Shown here piece by piece: positions 1 to 8,178 of a stretch of DNA of 64,000 nucleotides (position 1 is the first letter of the stretch; every line of letters begins with the position of its first letter). Both the position numbers and the translations under genes were made by a program. The DNA lies in contig NZ_JAGGNR010000012.1 in assembly GCF_018614975.1 (NCBI RefSeq), forward strand, positions 186,001-250,000, given 5' to 3'. This DNA is from Paenibacillus polymyxa. Lineage in GTDB: Bacteria; Bacillota; Bacilli; Paenibacillales; Paenibacillaceae. The notes under the pieces were generated by a model that saw only the letters and a program-made list of their open reading frames with translations, made no database searches and had not been told where the DNA came from.

Positions 1-126
1 GCGGTGACATTTACCGTTCCTGACGATGCCAAATCGGGTGATACTCTTCATATCGTTGCCGAAGTACAGGATGATGGAGAGCATCAGTTGAAGCATTATC
101 AACGTGTGATCCTAACTGTGAAATAA
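1..126 (+). CDS. C-terminal end of a Sde182/DUF1593-type protein (partial)
   Basis: The reading frame is open from base 1 and stops at TAA 124-126, giving 41 residues. It holds a segment like PDDAKSGDTLHIVAEVQDDG followed by YQRVILTV. This matches the closing beta-sandwich strands of the cellulose-binding Sde182 / nucleoside-hydrolase-like (DUF1593) family, where 'GDTIH(L/I)I.EV.DNG...L..YQRVI' is the usual ending. The rest of the gene lies outside the window, so the catalytic half cannot be judged. Such proteins are usually secreted and occur beside polysaccharide-degrading genes. The family call rests on a short motif and is moderately sure. Confidence 0.6.
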   Translation, partial: AVTFTVPDDAKSGDTLHIVAEVQDDGEHQLKHYQRVILTVK

Positions 127-133
127 AGAAATA

Positions 134-182
134 GAGGGGCTGTCCCAAAAGTCATCAACATGGCTGGTGGGACGCCCCTCTT
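134..182 (+). terminator. Intrinsic terminator after the partial gene
   Basis: A GC-rich inverted repeat (GAGGGGCTGTCCCA paired with TGGGACGCCCCTC, one bulge) is followed by TTATTTGTGT. It sits directly after the stop at 124-126. Confidence 0.75.
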
Positions 183-211
183 ATTTGTGTAGTCTCATCG
201 TAATTGATCCG

Positions 212-390
212 TTAACGCTGGATGCCTGACCAGAAGACATTCCAGGTGATCGCCAAAGCTTGTTCATAGGATTGTCGTGTCTGATACACGAGCTGTACAT
301 CCAATCCATCCATCACGGTGACAAAAGCTACGGTGGCTTCTTCCGGACTCAGGCGCATATCGGGATGTCTACTGTCGTATTGATCTGGAA
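212..390 (-). pseudogene. C-terminal remnant of a TetR-family regulator
   Basis: On the minus strand an open frame of about 60 residues contains [20 protein letters not shown] and ends at TAA 212-214. The pattern resembles the ligand-binding C-terminal domain of TetR/AcrR regulators, where a helix with 'A..lvallDGL.lq' is typical. No helix-turn-helix is present. The frame runs into an unrelated gene fragment on the other strand near 390-400, so the 5' two thirds of the gene are gone. The family call is an inference from a short region. Confidence 0.5.
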
Positions 391-396
391 CAGGCA

Positions 397-582
397 ACTG
401 TGCCAACATTGATTCTTCAGTGCTCGGATGACAGCATTGCCCCGGTAGAAGTAGGGGATTATTTACACGCTCATCTGAAGAATAGCAGGTTGCAACAGAT
501 GACGGCTAAAGGACATTATCCGCATCTAAGTCAACCGGAAGAAACCATCCGAATGATTAAGGATTATTTAACGAGCGCATAA
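397..582 (+). pseudogene. C-terminal remnant of an RsbQ-like alpha/beta hydrolase
   Basis: The frame gives [20 protein letters not shown] and later [13 protein letters not shown] before TAA 580-582. The first segment carries the acid position and the second carries the His (GH.PHLS) of the RsbQ-type alpha/beta hydrolase triad. Only about 60 of roughly 270 residues remain: the nucleophile region is missing and no ribosome site precedes the ATG at 400. RsbQ partners RsbP in energy-stress activation of SigB in Bacillus subtilis. This copy cannot be functional. Confidence 0.7.
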
Positions 583-834
583 AACGCGGAAGAAAGGCAG
601 TTATTCCATGATTGTGAAGAGGAGCAGGCGATCGGTATTGCAGAACGATATCGTTCACAGGTTGCTTCAGCCGACTGGGGTGAATATAACATTACTGTGA
701 GTATCGGTGCGGCCACTATAGTAGAGGAAGATACGGAAAAGTCTTTGTTCCAAAGAGCGGACAACGCCCTGTATGCCTCCAAAACCGGAGGACGAAACCG
801 GGTGACACATGCAGCTCAGACGGTAAGAAGTTAA
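583..834 (+). pseudogene. C-terminal remnant of a GGDEF (diguanylate cyclase) domain protein
   Basis: Directly after the hydrolase stop the same frame continues as a GGDEF C-terminus: AIGIAERYRSQVAS, then TVSIGAATI and RADNALYASKTGGRNRV, ending at TAA 832-834. The 'sIGaA' strand and the 'ADnALY.aK..GrNrv' helix are family signatures. The GGDEF loop itself and all N-terminal sensory domains are missing and there is no start codon, so this is a remnant. It may have belonged to the same operon as the hydrolase fragment, since stress-sensing hydrolases are often paired with PAS-containing signalling proteins. That pairing is an inference. Confidence 0.75.
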
Positions 835-860
835 GAATTGGTTTGCATCAAAAGAAAGCA

Positions 861-916
861 AAAAGGAGCCTGTGCATGATGAGGGAGATGATCCCACATG
901 CACAAGCTCCTTTTAT
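861..916. terminator. Bidirectional hairpin terminator
   Basis: AAAAGGAGC..TGTGCATG pairs with CATGCACA.GCTCCTTTT, with A runs on one side and T runs on the other. It separates the decayed plus-strand genes from the convergent beta-helix gene. Confidence 0.8.
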
Positions 917-965
917 TTGTATGGAACAGAATGACTGACTTGAGATGGGTGTCCTTAGAGTTATT

Positions 966-2453
966 TTACCGTGGAGCAAGGTAACCATACGCCTTAGCCG
1001 GAGAGTTCGCCTGAGGACGAAAATCTTCGCTCGGTTCATTCATAAATGCCGGGTTCACATATATGGAGTGTGCATCATTGCCAGATCCCTTGATGTAGGC
1101 GGCGATGCCGGAGTAGGGTTTATTTTTCCAAACCCACAGGGCATCTTCCTGCTCACCTGGTGAGTAATAAACATTATGGTCAAACACATTGCCGGTATTG
1201 CTAGTATATTCGTTGTATATCAGTACTTCCGAGCTGCCCGATACGAGAATGTTACGCATGAACGTATTGTTCTTTGTCCGTGACTGCATGAATAACTGTC
1301 CATTGCCTGCATTCAGGGTATCATTCCCCACAAGTGTATTGTACATAATCTTGCTATCCTCGGTAGCTCCTCGTTCCTCGTCATAACCTCCCATGGCAAT
1401 ACCCGTCAATCTGTTGGAATAAATCAGGTTATCACGCACGGTAATGTTGCTGGTTGAACGTCCGGCATGCTCTGAGGCAATCTCAATTCCGATATCGCTC
1501 CGATATACCCGGTTCTGGTCGATGATATGATCTTTCCCGCCATCTACATAGATGCCGCCCGCCGAGTTGGTATCATTGGGCAGGTCTTTACCGTAGGAGG
1601 GATTGTTATTGGACGTAATATCGTATACTTCGTTGCCTCGTACAATGCCGTTCCGAGCCTGATCGTATGTGTCGTCCTCGGACGTACCCTCGTACCCGAT
1701 CAGATCAATACCAATATTATCGGAATCATGGATGATGTTGTCCTGTATGGCAAAGGTATCAACATTACCGTTGACTGCGAGTGACTCGCTTGAACCAAGT
1801 GTAAGATCATACAATTCATTATCCTTGATGATGATATCGCGTAAAGCTTGAGGGTGCTCTGTGCCATAAATGGCAATACCGTGGGCATCCCTGCCCCGTA
1901 AATCGGGACCTTCAGGAGTTGCGTAATTAGCAATCGCGTGTATGGTGTTGCCTAACAGCTGAATATGCTCACCTGCTCCGTGGACATAGATCCCGGTTGG
2001 AACTTGGCCCCCGAGTGTGGTCGTGAAGTTACGAATTTCGAGATTCTGAATCGTGATATTACTGGCATTTTCAATTTCAATTAACCCCTCAATGCCCCGA
2101 ACAGATAAACCTTTACCATCAATGATAACCTGCTCCTGAGGATAACTTGAAAATAGGGTTGGATTAGCGGAAGAATTACCGCTCCTTGTGATTTTGACTT
2201 TCTGATGATAGACACCTTCACGCAAATAGATCGTGCTTCCTGGCGAAGCGTGGTCGGCTGCGTGCTGCAACGTTTTCCAAGGAGATTGAATGGTTCCTTT
2301 ATTCGAGTCGTTTCCTTGGGGTGATATGTAATGGATGACTTGGGGATCAGACTTTTGAACAGAAACGGGTTCCTCCATGGCAGATGTATGATTCTGACAA
2401 CCGGATACAAGCACCATCAGAATCGGAATCATAAGTATAACTATGCGAATCAA
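966..2453 (-). CDS. Lipoprotein with right-handed parallel beta-helix (pectate-lyase-like)
   Basis: The start is TTG at 2453, preceded by AAGGGGG, giving 495 residues. Residues 1-19 form a lipoprotein signal with lipobox LVSGC (Cys19). Residues about 40-85 carry the DUF1565-type opening (YISPQGNDSNKGT..SPWKTLQHAAD...GSTIYLREGVY) seen in PL9-like lyases and other secreted beta-helix proteins. From about 110 to 440 there are repeated short strands rich in 'I.I.DN.I' and 'NI.IQNLEIRN' units typical of PbH1 rungs. The likely place is the outer face of the membrane and the likely substrate a polysaccharide such as pectin. No definite catalytic residues were assigned, so a lyase, epimerase or binding role stays open. 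Confidence 0.75.
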   Translation of the reverse strand: MIRIVILMIPILMVLVSGCQNHTSAMEEPVSVQKSDPQVIHYISPQGNDSNKGTIQSPWKTLQHAADHASPGSTIYLREGVYHQKVKITRSGNSSANPTLFSSYPQEQVIIDGKGLSVRGIEGLIEIENASNITIQNLEIRNFTTTLGGQVPTGIYVHGAGEHIQLLGNTIHAIANYATPEGPDLRGRDAHGIAIYGTEHPQALRDIIIKDNELYDLTLGSSESLAVNGNVDTFAIQDNIIHDSDNIGIDLIGYEGTSEDDTYDQARNGIVRGNEVYDITSNNNPSYGKDLPNDTNSAGGIYVDGGKDHIIDQNRVYRSDIGIEIASEHAGRSTSNITVRDNLIYSNRLTGIAMGGYDEERGATEDSKIMYNTLVGNDTLNAGNGQLFMQSRTKNNTFMRNILVSGSSEVLIYNEYTSNTGNVFDHNVYYSPGEQEDALWVWKNKPYSGIAAYIKGSGNDAHSIYVNPAFMNEPSEDFRPQANSPAKAYGYLAPR

Positions 2454-2555
2454 ATCGTTTCCCCCTTGAATTTAGCTTTGAAGATAGATTATAGCAGATT
2501 TGAACGGGTTAATAACCCATGATATGCTCTTATAAAATCAGCGAGGAGACTGCTC

Positions 2556-3212
2556 ATGAATACATTAACGATAGCTGAATTAGTAGATCGGGAGAATCAC
2601 GCATGGGAAGAACTCAAGGAACTCCTGGATAGTGGGCAAAATACATATGTGTATGTTCCAGCAAAACAAGAGGCTGGAGAGGATACCCTCTATCGTCTGC
2701 AAATAAGCACCAAATCCTATTTGGGGGCTGTTGCTTATGAGACAGAAGGTATTGTACTGGACCATGGCTGGATCACGCTGCTTGGTGCGGGTGGTGACAG
2801 TACATCGGGGAGTCTCACCAGTTGGAATGGTGTAAGTGAGCAACCTTGGGTAGATGTACTGGAAGGTATGATGGTCGTTGCATATGATGCGGCAGGCGGT
2901 TTCTTCGGACTGGATACAGGCAAGTATGGCTGCACGGGACACATTTATTATTTTGCACCGGATACACTCGAATGGGAATCGACAGAACTGGCATATTCAG
3001 GTTTCATCAACTGGCTGGCGAATGGCGATCTGGGGCAGTTCTATCAGACCTTTCGCTGGAAAGGCTGGCAAGAGGATATGTCTCAGCTCCAGACAGGACA
3101 AGTATTTGCGTATTATCCACCACTCTGGACGCAGGAAGGTGACGGCGAGAGCAGCAGTAAAGCCCCAATTAGCATAATGGAGGCCTGGAAGTTCGCACTG
3201 GACGGTAAATAG
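2556..3212 (+). CDS. DUF2625 family protein
   Basis: The gene encodes 218 residues from an ATG with GAGGAG about seven bases upstream. The sequence matches the DUF2625 pattern: an N-terminal 'AWEELKELLDSG' helix, a central 'LGAGG....GSLTSWNG' turn, a 'GMMVVAYDAAGGFFGLD' strand-loop segment and 'YFAPDTLEWE..ELAYSGFINWLANGDL' further on. No signal peptide or membrane segment is seen, so it is probably cytoplasmic. The biochemical role of the family is not known to me. It is monocistronic, with its own terminator and divergent from the beta-helix lipoprotein. Confidence 0.8.
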   Translation: MNTLTIAELVDRENHAWEELKELLDSGQNTYVYVPAKQEAGEDTLYRLQISTKSYLGAVAYETEGIVLDHGWITLLGAGGDSTSGSLTSWNGVSEQPWVDVLEGMMVVAYDAAGGFFGLDTGKYGCTGHIYYFAPDTLEWESTELAYSGFINWLANGDLGQFYQTFRWKGWQEDMSQLQTGQVFAYYPPLWTQEGDGESSSKAPISIMEAWKFALDGK

Positions 3213-3311
3213 TTAGAATGCTGCTGTAGGATGAAACCAGGAAAGTAACCGGTAAGTTCAAGTTCATTGAGTGATCTACTTTTAAAAAAAACGGCATTTC
3301 TGTTCCAAACT

Positions 3312-3344
3312 AAAAAAGGCTCGCGCTTGACGCAAGCCTTTTTG
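3312..3344. terminator. Intrinsic terminator
   Basis: AAAAAAGGCTCGCG and CGCAAGCCTTTTT form a short stem with A and T tracts on both sides. It can serve the DUF2625 gene and the convergent MFS remnant. Confidence 0.8.
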
Positions 3345-3367
3345 TTCTGAACTTTTAACATCAATTA

Positions 3368-3600
3368 TCAATTGTCCAATGTAACAGGTTTAATGCCTGA
3401 GCGTGAAGCTCTGCTATGCCGGACGGTCAACCCGAGTGAAACAACGCAGACGAGCAACAGACAAGCATACACCACATGATAAGCTTCCTCGACCGAGACT
3501 CCCGGAATGCTGTGCAGCAGCAGCCCACACACGGCGACAGACACCGATCCACCGAAGAACATGTTCGAATCGATAGCGGAGTATGTGAGGGAGTAATCTA
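3368..3600 (-). pseudogene. C-terminal remnant of an MFS transporter
   Basis: The minus-strand frame has two hydrophobic helices (VSVAVCGLLLHSIPGV and VVYACLLLVCVVSLGLTV), then a basic tail and a stop at 3368-3370. The segment before them (YSAIDSNMFFGGSVSV) resembles the start of the penultimate membrane helix of drug-type MFS exporters. About 75 residues of an expected 400-480 remain. The 5' part is replaced by the small membrane-protein gene on the opposite strand. The frame has an internal ATG at 3562 but no ribosome site. Confidence 0.5.
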
Positions 3601-3601
3601 C

Positions 3602-3781
3602 ATGGTAGAAGGATTTTTGTTGTTGTTTGCCCAGATCGGCTTAATTATTGGAGTGGCTTTGATAGCATCCGGATTAACAAATGGTTCAAAAGGGAAAGAA
3701 AAGTTCAACTGGTCGGCGACCATCCCCTCGGTATCCTGGGGATTATGTATCCTTATCCTGTCCATCTGTTGGTTGGTGTAG
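3602..3781 (+). CDS. Small two-helix membrane protein, function unknown
   Basis: I place the start at ATG 3602, which has GAGGGAG about eight bases upstream. An in-frame ATG at 3476 lies within the opposing MFS remnant and lacks a ribosome site. The product has 59 residues. It has a first hydrophobic helix (about residues 5-23, LLLFAQIGLIIGVALIASGL), a short polar loop with a Lys-rich turn, and a second helix (about 41-59) ending at the C-terminus. I do not recognise a family. A strong terminator follows within 35 bases, which supports expression as a single gene. Confidence 0.45.
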   Translation: MVEGFLLLFAQIGLIIGVALIASGLTNGSKGKEKFNWSATIPSVSWGLCILILSICWLV

Positions 3782-3811
3782 TGTACTCTTTTTCTCTGTA
3801 AAAAAATGTAA

Positions 3812-3845
3812 ACAAACAGGCGCTCCGATAACGGGCGCCTGTTTG
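3812..3845. terminator. Intrinsic terminator
   Basis: AAACAGGCGCTC and GGGCGCCTGTTT flank a short loop. It lies between the small membrane-protein gene and the 3' end of the P-type ATPase and probably serves both. Confidence 0.85.
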
Positions 3846-3866
3846 TGCATGTTATATCTGCAGATC

Positions 3867-6518
3867 TTATGCCGCAGTAACTTGTTTGCCGCGATTGCGA
3901 ATCCACTTGATGACATCCATCAGAATGACGGCGACAAGAGCAAGTCCGCCTGCTATCAAGAACTCATTCCAGCCGAATGTATCCGGGATAGCGAAGACGC
4001 CGCGAACACCTGGAATTAGTGTGATTGCATAGAGACAGAGACATACCAGAATGGAACCAAGCACGAATTTATTGGTCATGAAGCCCACCTGGAAGATGGT
4101 TTGTGTATTGGAACGTGCTGCAAATGTTTGCAGACTGCGTGCGAGAATCAAGGTTGTGAAGGCCATAGCCACACTGATTTCCTCCGAGATACCAAGTCCG
4201 ATATATTGGGACACAATAACAGCCGCACCAATCAGGACACCACGCGTAATCACAGCCTGCAGGGTTCCGCCTGCGAAGATGCCTTCGTTAATATCACGCG
4301 GTTTACGTCGCATGACATCTGGCTCAGGTTTCTCAGTACCCAAAGCAATGGCAGGCAGGGAGTCGTTCACCAGGTTGATGAACAGCAGCTGAAGGGCCGT
4401 AAATGGATTAACCCAGCCGACGATCAAGGCAAACAAAATGGCGATAATGGCGCCAAGATTACCGGCGAACAGGTATGCAATGGCTTTTTTGATATTATCA
4501 AATACCATCCGCCCAACACTGACCGCATTCACGATGGAGACAAAATTATCGTCCGTCAGAATCATGGCAGCCGCATCCTTGGCGACATCTGTTCCGCTAC
4601 CCATCGCTACACCAATGTCGGCTTGTTTCAGCGCTGGTGCGTCATTAACCCCATCTCCAGTCATGGCTGCCACTTTGCCTTTACGCTGCCATGCACGCAC
4701 AATCCGGATTTTGTTCTCAGGTGATACTCTTGCGTAAACCGAGATATGTTCGAGTTGTTGATCCAGCTCTTCATCGGACATTTTGTCCAGTTCAGCACCT
4801 GTAATGGCGAGATCATCTGGTTCGGCAAGGCCGATATCCACACCGATGGCCTGAGCTGTCGTTTTGTGATCTCCGGTGATCATGATGGTGCGAATGCCCG
4901 CTTTTTTGGACTCTTCAATAGAGCCGTATACCGCTTCACGCGGTGGGTCAATCATCGCTGTCAGACCAACAAGTGTCAGATCATGCTCGTCATCAATGGT
5001 GACCTGGTTTTTATCATCGAATTTTTTGTACGCGTAGGCCAGCACACGGAAGGCACGTTTGGAGAATGCCTCATTTTTTTCTTCAAACTGTGTGCGAATC
5101 TCGGGTGTGAGGGGCTGAACCTCACCATTGATAAATACATGACTACAGCGACTGAACAGCACATCCGGTCCACCTTTGGTCAGCAAAGCCGTCTGTCCCT
5201 CGAATGTATGCACCGTACTCATGAGCTTTCGATCCGAGTCAAAAGGAAGCTCGGCTTCACGCGGGAACTGGTCACGGATTTCATTGTAATCCTTGTTCAC
5301 CCGGTTGCTGAAGGCAATGAGGGCCACTTCGGTTGGATCACCCAATTCCTTGCCTTCCTGGTTAATATTCGAATCATTGCAGAGCACTGCAATATGTAAC
5401 AAACGTCGTTCCTCTTCCGACCACTGATCGGGATCATCGGGGAATTCGTCCTTGGTGCCATGGGGAATGTAATAATCGACGACAGTCATCTTATTCTGAG
5501 TTAGTGTTCCTGTTTTATCCGTACAGATGATACTGGCAGAGCCGAGCGCCTCAACGGCAGGCAGTCTGCGAATGATCGCATGTTGTTTGGCCATCTTATT
5601 TGTTCCGAGTGACAATACGATAGTCACAATGGATGAAAGTGCTTCAGGAATGGCAGCAACCGCAACAGCTACGGCAAACATCAGTGCATTTACGATGGAT
5701 GGTCCTATATTCTCCGTACCTTCGGTCAACCATACCCGACCGGCTTCAATGCCAAAGATGAGAATCGACAACCCCAGGATGAAAAAGCCCAGTTTTTTGC
5801 TGAATGATTCCAACTTGCGCTGTAATGGCGTGTTCTTGGCTTCGGCATTTTCAATCAATTCGGCAATTTTGCCGATTTCGGTTTTGAGAGCCGTTCCTGT
5901 AATGACTAGCATGCCCCGTCCATATACGACCAGTGAGCCACTGAAGGCCATATTGCGACGATCTCCGATTGGAGCTTCATCCGGGATGGTATCGGCGTGT
6001 TTCTCCGCAGCTTCGGACTCTCCGGTCAGCATGCCTTCGTTGATTTTCAAACTTCCTGATTCCAGAATACGTCCGTCTGCCGGGACATAATCACCTGCAT
6101 CCAGCATAACAATATCACCGGGAACGAGTTCCCTCGCTGGAATGGTCTTTTTCTGCCCGTCACGAATGACCTTGGCTTCGGGTGCAGACATTTGTTTCAG
6201 CGCGTCGAGCGAACTCTCGGCTTTTTTGGTCTGCACTACGCTGATTACCGCATTGAGCAAAATAACCAGGAATATGATCAACGATTCAATCAGGTGTCCA
6301 AGTACAACCTGTACCGCGGCTGCAATCATCAGCACGATGACCATCGGGTCTTTGAAATTTTCGAGGAACAATTTCCAGACTGGTGTTGCATCTTTACCTT
6401 TTAACTCGTTATATCCTTCGGTTTCAATTCTCTTGGCAGCTTCGGAGGTCGTGAGTCCCTTGGAGGAACTCTGCACATCCTGAAGGGTTTCCTCCGTACT
6501 GTGTCTGTAATGTTGCAA
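3867..6518 (-). CDS. Cation-translocating P-type ATPase, probable Ca2+ pump (P2A)
   Basis: This 883-residue protein starts at TTG 6518 behind AAGGAG. It has the full P-type layout: N-terminal cation-ATPase domain, actuator loop TGES (165-168), helix M4 motif VAAIPEAL (287-294), phosphorylation site DKTGTLT (Asp334), nucleotide-binding KGG (448-450), TGD (548-550) and hinge GDGVNDAP (621-628). Four more membrane helices form the C-terminal third. The length and the Glu in M4 fit type IIA calcium pumps such as Bacillus YloB or Listeria LMCA1. The M4 segment reads PEAL rather than the commoner PEGL. The predicted role is ATP-driven export of Ca2+ (possibly Mn2+) across the cytoplasmic membrane. 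It is monocistronic. Confidence 0.9.
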   Translation of the reverse strand: MQHYRHSTEETLQDVQSSSKGLTTSEAAKRIETEGYNELKGKDATPVWKLFLENFKDPMVIVLMIAAAVQVVLGHLIESLIIFLVILLNAVISVVQTKKAESSLDALKQMSAPEAKVIRDGQKKTIPARELVPGDIVMLDAGDYVPADGRILESGSLKINEGMLTGESEAAEKHADTIPDEAPIGDRRNMAFSGSLVVYGRGMLVITGTALKTEIGKIAELIENAEAKNTPLQRKLESFSKKLGFFILGLSILIFGIEAGRVWLTEGTENIGPSIVNALMFAVAVAVAAIPEALSSIVTIVLSLGTNKMAKQHAIIRRLPAVEALGSASIICTDKTGTLTQNKMTVVDYYIPHGTKDEFPDDPDQWSEEERRLLHIAVLCNDSNINQEGKELGDPTEVALIAFSNRVNKDYNEIRDQFPREAELPFDSDRKLMSTVHTFEGQTALLTKGGPDVLFSRCSHVFINGEVQPLTPEIRTQFEEKNEAFSKRAFRVLAYAYKKFDDKNQVTIDDEHDLTLVGLTAMIDPPREAVYGSIEESKKAGIRTIMITGDHKTTAQAIGVDIGLAEPDDLAITGAELDKMSDEELDQQLEHISVYARVSPENKIRIVRAWQRKGKVAAMTGDGVNDAPALKQADIGVAMGSGTDVAKDAAAMILTDDNFVSIVNAVSVGRMVFDNIKKAIAYLFAGNLGAIIAILFALIVGWVNPFTALQLLFINLVNDSLPAIALGTEKPEPDVMRRKPRDINEGIFAGGTLQAVITRGVLIGAAVIVSQYIGLGISEEISVAMAFTTLILARSLQTFAARSNTQTIFQVGFMTNKFVLGSILVCLCLYAITLIPGVRGVFAIPDTFGWNEFLIAGGLALVAVILMDVIKWIRNRGKQVTAA

Positions 6519-6743
6519 TTGACCAGCTCCTTGAATATTAGATTTCTCTGTGTATTACCCTTACGGGCAAAATCTAGAATCGTTTCATTTTCGTATTTTT
6601 TTAAGATTATGGATTTATACGTTTTTTAGCTGTACACAGTATTTTTCATAATGATCCGAGATATGCCTTTTTTCAAATGTTATTATTTCCAGTCAGTTTG
6701 GATGATAGTCTGAAGAACCATATATTGATGTTGGATCAGAAAC

Positions 6744-6759
6744 TGTGTGCACCATCACA
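6744..6759 (+). promoter_or_regulatory. Fnr/Crp-like operator upstream of hcp
   Basis: TGTGT-N6-TCACA matches the Bacillus Fnr box TGTGA-N6-TCACA with one mismatch. Its centre (6751.5) would sit near -41 for a transcript starting around 6793. TGTTACGCT at 6778-6786 is a possible extended -10. The spacing fits a class II activated promoter. The rest of the 310-base gap between the ATPase and hcp shows only AT-rich promoter sequence. Confidence 0.5.
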
Positions 6760-6832
6760 CTAGCTCATATCAGGGTCTGTTACGCTATTACATAACGAAC
6801 TGCGTTTAATCTAAGTTTGGAGGGGAAACCAT

Positions 6833-8125
6833 ATGTTTTGTTATCAGTGCGAACAGACGCCGAGTGGCGGGTGTACCGTGGTTGGGGTATGCGGCAAAAA
6901 CGAAACAATCGCAAGTTTGCAGGATACGATGATTTTTGCGTTAAAAGGCATCGCTGCTTATGCGACACATGCACGCCAGTTGGGATATTCTGATCCTGAG
7001 GTGGATCGGATTACACATGAGGCATTATATATGACATTAACGAACTCGAATTTTAATGTGCAGGAACATCTGGAGATGGCGATGAAGGTAGGTAATGCAG
7101 CAATTCGTATTATGGATGTGCTGGATCGTGCGCACACGAACCGCTTTGGTGTACCGCAACCGATTACGGTTAGCCAGAACCAGATTGAAGGACAGTGCAT
7201 CGTGGTGACGGGACATAATCTGTATGCATTGGAGGAGTTGCTTCGTCAAACTGAAGGGAAAGGAATCAACATCTATACCCACTCGGAAATGTTGCCTGCG
7301 CACGGTTATCCGGCGTTGAAGAAATACGCACATCTTAAGGGCAATATCGGCAAAGCGTGGTACGATCAAAGAAGACTTTTCGAACAATTCCCGGGTGCCA
7401 TTCTCGCAACCACCAACTGTGTCATGCCGATCAAAGGTACGTATGCAGACCGATTTTTCTCATACGAAGTGGCGGGTCTGGAGGGTGTTGCCAAGATTAT
7501 GGATGATGACTTCTCACCGCTGATTGAACGTGCATTGTCACTACCTGCGGCTAATATACAGTCGGAGCAAGTCTTAACGACAGGATACCATCATGAGACC
7601 GTGATTGGACTTGCGCCTGAGATTATTCAAGCGGTGAAAGACGGTCATATTCGTCGATTCTTCGTTATTGCAGGATGTGATGCACCAGGCAAAGGGGGCA
7701 ACTACTATCGTGAACTCGCGACTTCCTTACCGAATGATACTGTAATTCTGACGACATCCTGTGGTAAGTTCCGCTTCAACGATGTGGATTATGGTACGGT
7801 TGGAGACACGGGTATACCGCGTTATATCGATCTGGGTCAATGCAACAATTCCGGTTCTACGGTGAAAATTGCAATGGCTTTAGCGGATGCTTTTGGCTGT
7901 ACCGTGAACGAGTTACCTGTCAGCATTGTCCTGTCCTGGTTTGAGCAAAAAGCAGTTGCAATCCTGCTCGGCCTGTTCAGCCTCGGCATTCAGGACATTC
8001 GGATTGGACCGAAACCACCTGAGTTTATATCGGAAGGGGTATTGGATGTACTCGTGGATATGTTTGGTCTGAAGTTAATTACAACGGCAGAAGAAGATAT
8101 GAACGCAATGTTGGCATTGTCATAG
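6833..8125 (+). CDS. hcp: Hydroxylamine reductase / hybrid-cluster protein (class III-like)
   Basis: The gene encodes 430 residues, with GGAGGGG six bases before ATG. The N-terminus MFCYQCEQT..GGC..VGVC gives the C-X2-C-X7-C-X5-C pattern (Cys3, 6, 14, 20) that holds the proximal Fe-S cubane. Further on, NCVMPIK, AGCDAPGKGGNYY, TTSCGKFRFN, GQCNNSGS and VLSWFEQKAVAILLGLFSLGI carry the Cys, Glu and His ligands of the Fe-S-O hybrid cluster. The length is far below the usual 540-550 residues and fits the class III form that lacks one helical insert. The family reduces hydroxylamine and nitric oxide and is linked to nitrosative-stress defence. It is flanked by an Fnr-like box upstream and a terminator downstream. 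Confidence 0.92.
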   Translation: MFCYQCEQTPSGGCTVVGVCGKNETIASLQDTMIFALKGIAAYATHARQLGYSDPEVDRITHEALYMTLTNSNFNVQEHLEMAMKVGNAAIRIMDVLDRAHTNRFGVPQPITVSQNQIEGQCIVVTGHNLYALEELLRQTEGKGINIYTHSEMLPAHGYPALKKYAHLKGNIGKAWYDQRRLFEQFPGAILATTNCVMPIKGTYADRFFSYEVAGLEGVAKIMDDDFSPLIERALSLPAANIQSEQVLTTGYHHETVIGLAPEIIQAVKDGHIRRFFVIAGCDAPGKGGNYYRELATSLPNDTVILTTSCGKFRFNDVDYGTVGDTGIPRYIDLGQCNNSGSTVKIAMALADAFGCTVNELPVSIVLSWFEQKAVAILLGLFSLGIQDIRIGPKPPEFISEGVLDVLVDMFGLKLITTAEEDMNAMLALS

Positions 8126-8135
8126 GATGGATTAG

Positions 8136-8162
8136 AAGGGGCTTTTGAGACAGCCCCTTTTT
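8136..8162 (+). terminator. Intrinsic terminator of hcp
   Basis: AAGGGGCT and AGCCCCTT form a stem around TTTGAGAC, followed by TTTTTAT. It also lies just past the stop of the convergent response-regulator gene. Confidence 0.85.
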
Positions 8163-8178
8163 ATAAGAGACGAATTTA

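Noticed and set aside
5527..6090. 187-codon plus-strand frame inside the P-type ATPase gene
   Set aside because: Shadow of the ATPase gene on the other strand, without a ribosome site or domain.
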